A stretch of DNA of 62,312 bases, from positions 77,397 to 139,708 of the forward strand of contig NZ_LT607652.1 in the NCBI RefSeq assembly GCF_900095265.1. The letters are read 5' to 3'. Positions 26,567 to 33,664 of the stretch are shown here, piece by piece (positions within the stretch are counted from its first letter, which is position 1; each line of letters opens with the position of its first letter). The DNA is from Janthinobacterium sp. UMAB-56. GTDB taxonomy: Bacteria; Pseudomonadota; Gammaproteobacteria; Burkholderiales; Burkholderiaceae_D. The translations under genes were made by a program, and so were the position numbers. The notes below the pieces were generated by a model. That model was not told the DNA's origin. It saw only the letters and a list, made by a program, of their open reading frames with translations, and ran no database searches.

Positions 26567-27629
26567 AAGCGACGGCTTCCAGCGTCCATGCGCCATCCGC
26601 GTACACGCGTTCGTCGTCGAGGTAGACGGCTTCGGTGACGGCGAAAATATCGACGTGGTAGCGCGCATCCTTGCGCTTGAATTGTGGTTTGGTGTAGACG
26701 CCATGCTTGGCGCCCAGCGACAGATGGATGCCGCACATGCGTTCATACGTGCCGATGTCGTTGACCAGCTGCTCGCGCGAAAAGGCGCGGTTCATGCCGA
26801 AGCCCAGTTCGCGCACCCACACTTCGCCCTCATGCGCGCGGATGATCTCCAGCATGGCCAAAAATTCAGGCGTGGCGTGCTCGGTGCCCGTCACGCGGCC
26901 CTTTTCGATGATCAGGGTGATCGGCGTGTCGGGGCGGTTGACCATGAAGTGCGTGTCGCCGAAAACGAAGATGCGCACGCGCCCGTTCACCGCTTCCAGG
27001 TCCTGCGCTTCCGTAAATACTTCGCCCAGAGGGAACTGGCCGCCGATATTGTTCATGCCGCTGTAGTCGCCGATATTCAGCTTGGCCGATTCGAACGGCG
27101 AAGCAAAGACCAATTGCTCGCCGCCGCTGTCGACCATGCCGTGGCGGGCGACGTCGATGCGGGCCTTCAGCGCATGGCCCACGCCGCGATAGTAGGCCGG
27201 GTCGTAGGCCAGCGAAGCGATGTAATGCAGCCCCTGCACGCCGGGCATGCGCGACAGGTGCACATGCTCGATCACTTTCAGGCCCCGCTTGAACAGTTCG
27301 ATGCGGATGCGGAACGCTTCCAGGCGGAAGCTGGTCGACTGGATCAGTACGACGAGGCTGCCGGCCGGCAGTTCGGCAAACGCGGCCAGCACGGCGTCGG
27401 GCGTGACGTCGTCGAAATCGATGAAGGTGGCGTCCGGCAAGGCCTGGCGATACGCTTCCGTCAGCACGACATTGAGCCAGCTGCGCTTGTCGCAAACGAT
27501 CAGGGCCGGTTCGTCCGGGCGGTGGCAGATGGCCATGGCCAGCAGGTCGGCCACGTTTTGCGCGGCCACTTCGGTGGCGGCGGCGCTGATGGCATCGAGC
27601 CGGCTGGTGTCATTCTCGGGAAGCGTCAT
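26559..27629 (-). CDS. M29-type aminopeptidase-like / NicX-like metalloprotein
   Basis: 356 residues from the ATG at 27629. The C-terminal half has the pattern of the thermophilic-metallopeptidase M29 fold: PLGEVFTEAQDLEAVNGRV, a Glu-containing VRELGFGMNR, GIHLSLGAKHGVY and YHVDIF, which supply Glu, His and Asp ligands. The same fold includes 2,5-dihydroxypyridine dioxygenase (NicX), so activity could be an aminopeptidase or a ring-cleaving dioxygenase. No partner gene decides it. No signal peptide; cytoplasmic. Confidence 0.6.
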   Translation of the reverse strand: MTLPENDTSRLDAISAAATEVAAQNVADLLAMAICHRPDEPALIVCDKRSWLNVVLTEAYRQALPDATFIDFDDVTPDAVLAAFAELPAGSLVVLIQSTSFRLEAFRIRIELFKRGLKVIEHVHLSRMPGVQGLHYIASLAYDPAYYRGVGHALKARIDVARHGMVDSGGEQLVFASPFESAKLNIGDYSGMNNIGGQFPLGEVFTEAQDLEAVNGRVRIFVFGDTHFMVNRPDTPITLIIEKGRVTGTEHATPEFLAMLEIIRAHEGEVWVRELGFGMNRAFSREQLVNDIGTYERMCGIHLSLGAKHGVYTKPQFKRKDARYHVDIFAVTEAVYLDDERVYADGAWTLEAVAFN

Positions 27630-27668
27630 GGTGCGAAAGGTGGGGACGTGAAGTAATCGCAGCATTAT

Positions 27669-27698
27669 AAGGTGATTGCCGCTCAAGGTGATTGCCGC
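27669..27698. repeat. 14-bp direct repeat, period 16
   Basis: AAGGTGATTGCCGC occurs at 27669-27682 and again at 27685-27698, just upstream of the M29-like gene on its promoter side. It could be a small regulator site pair or chance slippage. The rest of the gap up to 27901 holds short palindromes (CCTCCGGCGGAGG at 27717) but no gene I can support. Confidence 0.6.
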
Positions 27699-27901
27699 AG
27701 GGCACACCATTCCCCCCCTCCGGCGGAGGACCTGTGGCTGCCGCGCCCCTGATTATCTTGTGTAGTGCTTTCCGGCAATGTATTATTTGATAAACAGCCA
27801 GGGAGTGGCTCTTCGCAGCGGCAAACGCATGCATGCGCAGGGCACGTTTCCAGTGATGCTGGGATAACAAGCCTACAGGCAATGACTAAGAGTGTGATGT
27901 G

Positions 27902-28348
27902 ATGAGCATAATCGGACAAGATATTCCCATGGAGCGGCCGGATACGGATGGGCGCGCTGCCGTGTTCGTTCCCGTCACGGGCGTCAAGGAAGATGTCTTG
28001 TTGACCATACGCAAGGGGGCGGCCATCGTCGGTTTTGCCAACCACGACCGCACCATCACCGTGTATTTTGAAAGCAACCGCTTCGACGACCCCGTGCTGG
28101 CGAAGTGGGAGCACAAGGCGCGCAAGGCCTACGACCGCCTGGTCGACAATGCGCCCACCGTGTCGAAACTGACCACCAGCCCCGCCAATTTCGAGCAGAT
28201 CGGCTACATCAATGGCAAGGGCATCACCATTCGCCGCATGGAAAGCCTGCAGCGCTGGCTCGCGTATTCGGACGCGATGGAAACTTGCCCTGCAATGGAT
28301 ATCATTCCGCGCACGTTGATCGCGAAAGTTGATGCCGTCAAGGTGTAA
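27902..28348 (+). CDS. Hypothetical protein, about 148 residues
   Basis: Coding is supported by a GC-rich third position and a soluble, evenly mixed composition. No signal peptide, membrane segment or recognised motif. The N-terminal half reads as beta strands (VGFANHDRTITVYFE), the C-terminal half as helix with ITIRRMESLQRWLAY. The ATG at 27902 was preferred to a GTG three bases earlier. No operon partner. Function unknown. Confidence 0.55.
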   Translation: MSIIGQDIPMERPDTDGRAAVFVPVTGVKEDVLLTIRKGAAIVGFANHDRTITVYFESNRFDDPVLAKWEHKARKAYDRLVDNAPTVSKLTTSPANFEQIGYINGKGITIRRMESLQRWLAYSDAMETCPAMDIIPRTLIAKVDAVKV

Positions 28349-28562
28349 GAGCCGCTGATAAAACGCCTATGGCGTTGTTGCCTGCCCCTGAATCGTTGCC
28401 CTGCCGTTTTCGGCGACTCCCCTGATACCACGATAATATTCGCTCTGCCCCCGGCTGAGCGGAGACAGCGCTTTTTTTGGTCGGCATCGAGGCCGTGGAA
28501 CACGGCGCCAGTGCGCCGTTGCCGCGCCTGTGTAAGGTAATATTGCGGCAGAACGCAGTGGA

Positions 28563-29522
28563 ATGACTCCAGGAAAAGGTTGGAATGTGCTTGAAACAGT
28601 GAATGACGTTTGCCTTAACGCCGCTTGCGGCCTGACCTTGCCGCTGCGCGTGGTGTATTGTCCGTTTTGCGGCGCGCGTCAGGTGGCGCAAGCGCCTGTT
28701 CTGGAGAAAGCAGTGGCGCCGCCCCCGCTGCCGCGCATGCCACCACCGGTGCCCGTCGCTCCGCCCATTCCTGCTTCGCAGCGCGCGCCGCAGCCCGTGC
28801 CGCAGTCCGCACCTTCGCCTATTCCCGCACCCAAACCCGTCCCGCCAGCGCCTGCCGCAGCGGCCAAGGCGCCGCCAGCGAAACCGGCCGCCAGGGGCTC
28901 GGTGCCGCCGCCGCGCCCGCCCGTGCGCTTGCGCACGTGGATCGCGGCGGCCGTGGTGCTGACTGGTATCTGGTTCTTCAACAAGCCCGCCGACAAGCCG
29001 GCCAGCGTGGCAGAACAGGTCGAGGCTGCCACTGCGCTGGCGGCGCAGTGCGACCTGGACGGGGCGCGCAGTGCGCTGGCCGTGCTGAAAAGCGCCAAGG
29101 CCCCCGCCGCGCACATTAAACGCTTGCAGGCGAACATCACCAAGTCTGCCGCTACTTGCGACAGGCAACAACAGCGGGCACAGGCGTGGCTGGCGCTGCA
29201 AGGCAGCGTCAACCAGGCCATCGATGCGGGCCAGCCAGAGCTGGCCGCCACGCGGCTGGCCGTCTACGTGAAGCGCTGGGGCGACGATCCGGACACACTG
29301 GAACTCGATGCCAGGGTGAAAGTGGCGCTGGCCAGCGCCCGGCTCGACCTGGCCGACGCTTGCCTGGCCAGGGGCGACCGGGTTTGCCTGGAAAGCAGCT
29401 TGATCGCCGCCGAGCGTTACAAGCGGCCCGAACTGGCGGCGCGCGCGCAGGCGCTGCGCGCATCGCTGTCGCAACTGCTCGAGCGCTCGCTGCTCGATGC
29501 AGTTCCGGTCTCGGGCCAGTAG
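28563..29522 (+). CDS. Zinc-ribbon, Pro/Ala-rich, single-TM protein of unknown function
   Basis: 319 residues in a clear order: an N-terminal pair of Cys (VCLNAACG) and a CPFCGA knuckle (about residues 17-40) make a probable zinc ribbon; a Pro/Ala-rich linker runs about 45-118; one membrane segment follows (TWIAAAVVLTGIWFF, about 123-137); the rest is helical and Ala/Leu-rich with several Cys (CDLDG, CDRQQ, CLARGDRVCLE) in a TPR-like pattern, presumably periplasmic. The start at 28563 has a weak ribosome site. Poly-T at 28472-28478 upstream may end the previous transcript. Function unknown. Confidence 0.65.
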   Translation: MTPGKGWNVLETVNDVCLNAACGLTLPLRVVYCPFCGARQVAQAPVLEKAVAPPPLPRMPPPVPVAPPIPASQRAPQPVPQSAPSPIPAPKPVPPAPAAAAKAPPAKPAARGSVPPPRPPVRLRTWIAAAVVLTGIWFFNKPADKPASVAEQVEAATALAAQCDLDGARSALAVLKSAKAPAAHIKRLQANITKSAATCDRQQQRAQAWLALQGSVNQAIDAGQPELAATRLAVYVKRWGDDPDTLELDARVKVALASARLDLADACLARGDRVCLESSLIAAERYKRPELAARAQALRASLSQLLERSLLDAVPVSGQ

Positions 29523-29588
29523 CGCCACCCGCTACAACGCCCGCTGCGGCCAGGCCGGCGGGCGCCGCCTTGGCGTCAGAAGTGACGC

Positions 29589-31709
29589 TTACTCTTGCGG
29601 CAGCAGCGCCAGCGCCGCGCTGAAGTCACCCATGGGTTTGCCGCCGTTGGCCACCAGCGCCTTGTCGCGCGTGCTCAAGCCATCGAGCACGGGTAGCGCA
29701 AAGCGGTGCGTGATGGCGCGCAGGATGGATGCAGAATCGTATTGCGTATGATCAACCAAGCCCTTTTTCACGTACGGCGAGACGAGGATGGCGGGCACGC
29801 GCGTGCCCGGGCCCCAGCGGTCGCCCTTCGGCGGCGCGGCGTGGTCATAAAAGCCGCCGTTTTCATCGTAGGTGACGATGACCAGCATGTTCTTCCATTG
29901 CGGACTCTTTTTCAACTGGGCGATGACGCTGGCGATATGTGCATCGCCGTCGGCTACGCTGGCGTAGCCCGCATGCTGGTTCAGGTTGCCCTGCGGCTTG
30001 TAGAAGGTCACGGGCGGCAGCTTGCCGGCGCTCGCGTCGCTGAGGAACTGGCTGTCGAAGTCGCGCAGGTGGGCGGCGCGGTAGGCGGGCGCCTTCACCG
30101 GGTCCATGTTGGCAAAGTAATTGAACGGCTGGTGATGGAACTGGAAGTTGGGCGGATTCGGGAAGCTGCCGGCGCGTGCGCTGGCCGTTGCCAGGGCCGT
30201 CGTATCCTTCCAGGCACCCGCATACCAGGCCCAGTCGATGTTCTTGCTTGAAAGCAGGTCGCCGATATTCGTCTGCGTTTGCGGTGGCAGGGTGGTGGCC
30301 TTGCCCGTGTCCGCATACAGCTTGCTGCTGTCGCCCGGAGCCGGCGCGTTGCTGCTGGGCTGGAACGCCGGCTGCATGGTATTGACGGCGTAGAACATGC
30401 CCGTGCTGTCGGCCGGCGTCAGCGCACCGTCATTGGCATAGGCGGGCGCGCCGTTCAAGACCGTGGTCGGCGCTGTGGCGGACGGCGTCAGGCGCAGGAA
30501 ATTGCCCTTGGCATCGACGTCGATCTTGGCGATAGAACCCTTGGCCACCGAGGTGTCCGCGTTCGGATAGGTGGGCGCGCAGGCGCAGATCAGGTACTGG
30601 TGCGTGAGGAAGGAGCCGCCGAAGGCGCCGATGAACAGATTGTCGGCCAGCGCATATTGCTTGGCGATATCCCACAACTGCATCTTGCTGCCGTCGTAAT
30701 AGCCCATGGACAGGCCGCCCGCATCGGAATACGCGGCGAACTTGTCGTTGGCGCCGCCGTTGATCTGCATCTGGTTGTTGTAGAAGCGGTGCACCAGGTC
30801 GCGCGTAATGACGGATTGCGGCAGGTACAGTGGGCTGCTGGCGTCATCGATCTGGAACGGTTTGTTTGGCAGGTTGGCCGATTGTGCCTGGGTGATGACG
30901 GTGCTCTGGCCGGCCGCCGTCATGCCGCCCCAGGTGGGTGGCAGCACGGGCAGGGTGCTGCCGTCGACGTCTTTTTGCGGCACGTAGGCAGACGTCGACG
31001 TGGGATTGACGCCTGGCACGCCGTTGGCGCCCGGGAACAAGCCGTACAGATTGTCGAAGCCGCGGTTTTCCGCATAGATGACGACGATGGTCTGGATATT
31101 GTTCAACGCCAGGGCGCTATTCAGGGCGGCAAGGGCGTCGGCGGGCGCCGCCTGCGCGCTGGCGCTGGCGATCAGGGCCGTGACGCTGGCATTTTCTGCC
31201 TTGAGTTTCGCCAGCTCGTCGCCGCTGGCCTTGTTGAAGTCGGACGCCAGGCCCGCTTCCGACACGCCGAGGCGCGCGGCCAGCTTGCTGCTGGCGGACG
31301 TAAAGTCGCCGCCATTGCCGTCCATGACTTGCGCCAGTTCCGTCGACAGGGCGCTGACGAAAGTGCTGTGCCCTGCGGGGGCGCGCAGCAGCAGTTTTTG
31401 CGTGACCTTGCTGCCCGCGTCGCCGATGGCTTCATGGCGGATGGCATCCGTGCCGATGCTCACCAGCACGGCGCCCTGGCCATCGAGCGTGTAGCTGCCG
31501 TCGGCGGCCGTGCGCACGGGGCTTGAAGCGCTGTCGCAGGTCAGCTTGGCTGTGCTGCTTTCCAGGCACACCTGGGCGTTTTCATAGTAGTTGCCGATGA
31601 CCTGGCCCGTGGTGCCGGGCGTGATGGCATAGTTGCTGCCGCAGGCGGCCAGGCCCAGCGACAGCAAGATTGGTAGGGGACGTAAGACGGGGCGAGCGTG
31701 CGGTTTCAT
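29589..31709 (-). CDS. Phosphoesterase / phospholipase C-acid phosphatase family lipoprotein
   Basis: 706 residues with lipobox LAAC (Cys about residue 23 from this start). An N-terminal domain (to about 195) is followed by the PF04185 phosphoesterase domain with its opening motif TIVVIYAENRGFDNLYG, the AcpA/PLC-like GNLNQHAGY region, and VTYDENGGFYDHAAPP, which supplies metal-binding Asp, Glu and His. It should hydrolyse phosphate esters or phospholipids at the cell surface. The ATG at 31709 fits an AGAAGG ribosome site better than one at 31715. A Pho-box-like element lies 46 bases upstream, and a dihaem peroxidase gene diverges from it. Confidence 0.85.
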   Translation of the reverse strand: MKPHARPVLRPLPILLSLGLAACGSNYAITPGTTGQVIGNYYENAQVCLESSTAKLTCDSASSPVRTAADGSYTLDGQGAVLVSIGTDAIRHEAIGDAGSKVTQKLLLRAPAGHSTFVSALSTELAQVMDGNGGDFTSASSKLAARLGVSEAGLASDFNKASGDELAKLKAENASVTALIASASAQAAPADALAALNSALALNNIQTIVVIYAENRGFDNLYGLFPGANGVPGVNPTSTSAYVPQKDVDGSTLPVLPPTWGGMTAAGQSTVITQAQSANLPNKPFQIDDASSPLYLPQSVITRDLVHRFYNNQMQINGGANDKFAAYSDAGGLSMGYYDGSKMQLWDIAKQYALADNLFIGAFGGSFLTHQYLICACAPTYPNADTSVAKGSIAKIDVDAKGNFLRLTPSATAPTTVLNGAPAYANDGALTPADSTGMFYAVNTMQPAFQPSSNAPAPGDSSKLYADTGKATTLPPQTQTNIGDLLSSKNIDWAWYAGAWKDTTALATASARAGSFPNPPNFQFHHQPFNYFANMDPVKAPAYRAAHLRDFDSQFLSDASAGKLPPVTFYKPQGNLNQHAGYASVADGDAHIASVIAQLKKSPQWKNMLVIVTYDENGGFYDHAAPPKGDRWGPGTRVPAILVSPYVKKGLVDHTQYDSASILRAITHRFALPVLDGLSTRDKALVANGGKPMGDFSAALALLPQE

Positions 31710-31754
31710 GGTCATGCCTTCTGGGTGGAAAACGTCGCATGCTAGGCAGACAAT

Positions 31755-31772
31755 ATGTCAGCTGCGTGACAT
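31755..31772 (-). promoter_or_regulatory. Pho-box-like repeat upstream of the phosphoesterase gene
   Basis: On the minus strand ATGTCAC-GCAG-CTGACAT resembles the PhoB half-site pair CTGTCAT-N4-CTGTCAT, with the expected 11-bp period. It ends 46 bases before the phosphoesterase ATG, leaving room for a -10 box about 10 bases downstream (TAGCAT). Confidence 0.5.
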
Positions 31773-31830
31773 GTCAGCGCCTGTTACATGACGTAATGTA
31801 CGGAATTGATACATGACGTTTCGCAGGGGT

Positions 31831-31848
31831 TTGTCACGCAGTTGTCAC
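31831..31848 (+). promoter_or_regulatory. Pho-box-like repeat upstream of the peroxidase gene
   Basis: TTGTCAC-GCAG-TTGTCAC is an exact 7-bp direct repeat with an 11-bp period, the geometry of a Pho box, and shares the spacer GCAG with the element on the other strand. It is only 24 bases before the assigned start of the peroxidase gene, so that transcript would have almost no leader. Confidence 0.5.
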
Positions 31849-31872
31849 ATGCCGTTGTTACGCTGCCAGCCC

Positions 31873-33150
31873 ATGATGAAAACCAAGCTCTCCCTGCTGC
31901 TCGCAGTGTGCTGGCTGTCCGCCTGCCAGCCGGCGCCACCAAAAGAAGTTCAGGCCGCCCCTGCGCCCGCCTACCTGGCCGGGGCCTACGCGCCCACCTT
32001 GAAACGCCCGCCTTCTGTGGCGGCAATGACGGCCATGGGGCGCGCCATGTTCTTTGAGCCGGGCCTGTCCGTATCGGGCAAGATGTCGTGCGCCAGCTGC
32101 CACAGTCCCGAACATGCGTACGGGCCGCCGAACGGGCTGGCGGTGCAGCTGGGCGGCCCGGAATTGAACGATGCGGGCACGCGCGCCGCGCCTTCGCTGC
32201 GCTACCTGCAGACGGCGCCCGCATTCACCGAACATTTCCATGACGACGATGGCGACGACAGCGCGGACGCCGGTCCTACGGGCGGGCGCAACTGGGATGG
32301 CCGCGCCCAGTCCGGCCATGAGCAGGCCCTGGCGCCGTTGTTGTCACAACGCGAGATGGGCAACCGCGATGCCGCCGCCGTCGTCGCCAAATTACGCGCC
32401 AGCCCCCTGGCGGCGCAGTTTCGCCAGACGTATGGCGCGGATATTTTCGCGCAGCCTGAGCAGGCGCTGCGCTGGGCGCTGATGTCGCTGGAAGTGTTCC
32501 AGGAAAGCCCGTCCGATTTCTATCCGTACACGAGCAAGTACGACGCCGTCCTGCGCAAGCAGGCCGTCCTGAGCCCGCAGGAAGCGCGCGGCCTGGCCCT
32601 GTTCAACGATGAACGCAAGGGTAATTGCGCATCCTGCCATCTCAGTCAGGTGACTGCCGGCGGCGCCTTCCCGCAGTTCACGGACTACGGCTTGATCAAT
32701 ATCGGCGTGCCGCGCAATGCCAGGCTGCCTGTCAATGCGGACCCGGGGTTCTTCGATCTGGGATTGTGCGGCCCGGACCGTACCGACTTGATGGAGCATC
32801 AGGAATACTGCGGCAGTTTCAAGACGCCATCCCTGCGCAACGTCGCCCTGCGCAAGGTGTTTTTTCACAATGGCAGTTTTACCAGCCTGGAGCAGGTGCT
32901 GCGTTTTTACGTGCAGCGCGATACGGCGCCGCAAAAATGGTATCCGACAGATAAAAACGGCAAGGTGCGCAAATACGACGACCTGCCGCCCGGCCTGGAA
33001 GCGAACGTGAATGTGGCAGCGCCGTTTGACCGCCAGCCGGGCCAGTCGCCCGCACTGAACGAGAGGGAGATCGCCGACGTGATCGCCTTCCTGCACACCT
33101 TGACCGATGGCGATCAGGCGCCCCATCCCGCGCAGGGCAAACATGGCTGA
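31873..33150 (+). CDS. Dihaem cytochrome c peroxidase (CCP/MauG family) lipoprotein
   Basis: 425 residues. The signal ends in a lipobox (WLSACQPAP). Two c-type haem sites are visible as CASCH, in MSCASCHSPEHAYG and GNCASCHLSQ. Other family marks are GRAMFFEPGLSVSGKMSC, GGRNWDGRA and FKTPSLRNVALRKVFFHNG. It should reduce hydrogen peroxide with electrons from cytochrome c, or oxidise a partner protein as MauG does. The start was set at the first Met of a signal-like segment; no ribosome site is visible. It diverges from the phosphoesterase gene. Confidence 0.88.
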   Translation: MMKTKLSLLLAVCWLSACQPAPPKEVQAAPAPAYLAGAYAPTLKRPPSVAAMTAMGRAMFFEPGLSVSGKMSCASCHSPEHAYGPPNGLAVQLGGPELNDAGTRAAPSLRYLQTAPAFTEHFHDDDGDDSADAGPTGGRNWDGRAQSGHEQALAPLLSQREMGNRDAAAVVAKLRASPLAAQFRQTYGADIFAQPEQALRWALMSLEVFQESPSDFYPYTSKYDAVLRKQAVLSPQEARGLALFNDERKGNCASCHLSQVTAGGAFPQFTDYGLINIGVPRNARLPVNADPGFFDLGLCGPDRTDLMEHQEYCGSFKTPSLRNVALRKVFFHNGSFTSLEQVLRFYVQRDTAPQKWYPTDKNGKVRKYDDLPPGLEANVNVAAPFDRQPGQSPALNEREIADVIAFLHTLTDGDQAPHPAQGKHG

Positions 33151-33289
33151 AAAAATAGCAAGATACCATTGCTTACAACTACGCCACAAAAGCCTGTTTT
33201 TTATGTGCGTTAGCGCACGCTAGAAAATTTTAGGCCGGTGTATATTGCGAACTGCTCTGTGTCTTTTGATAACAATGAAAGGGAATATC

Positions 33290-33619
33290 ATGAAAGTAAG
33301 CAAAAATTGGATGACCGTGTGCGCCGCCGGGATGATGGTCGTGGCACTGGCTGCCTGCCAGAAGAAAGATGATGTTGCCGCCGGTCCTGCGGAACAAGCG
33401 GGCCAGAAGATCGATGCCGCCGCCGCCAAGGCTGAAGCCGACATCAAGGCCGCCGCGAACAAGGCCGACGACGCTATGAGCCAGGCTGCTGCCGATACGG
33501 GTGCCAAGATGGATCAGGTCGCCGCTGACGCCGACAAGAAAATGAGCGAAGCGGCTGATGCCGTCGGCAAGAAAGTGGAAAAAGCCGGCGAAAAGATGCA
33601 GGACGCCGCGCACAAGTAA
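33290..33619 (+). CDS. Small helical lipoprotein, apolipoprotein-like
   Basis: 109 residues. The start at 33290 has a good ribosome site (AAAGGGA). Lipobox ALAAC (Cys about 23) is followed by about 85 residues almost all Ala, Lys, Asp and Glu with repeating KAEAD, KADDAMSQ, ADKKMSEA units: a continuous amphipathic helix. Similar short lipoproteins are stress- or envelope-associated; the role here is unknown. It lies between the peroxidase gene and the convergent GGDEF gene. A GCCGGC-CAAC-GCCGGC hairpin follows the stop. Confidence 0.75.
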   Translation: MKVSKNWMTVCAAGMMVVALAACQKKDDVAAGPAEQAGQKIDAAAAKAEADIKAAANKADDAMSQAAADTGAKMDQVAADADKKMSEAADAVGKKVEKAGEKMQDAAHK

Positions 33620-33664
33620 TTGCGCCAGCGCCGGCCAACGCCGGCCCGCTTGCCGCAGTTGCCC

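Noticed and set aside
28451..28478. Possible terminator before the zinc-ribbon gene
   Set aside because: The seven-T run is clear but the stem before it (GCTG/CAGC) is only four base pairs, too weak to call.
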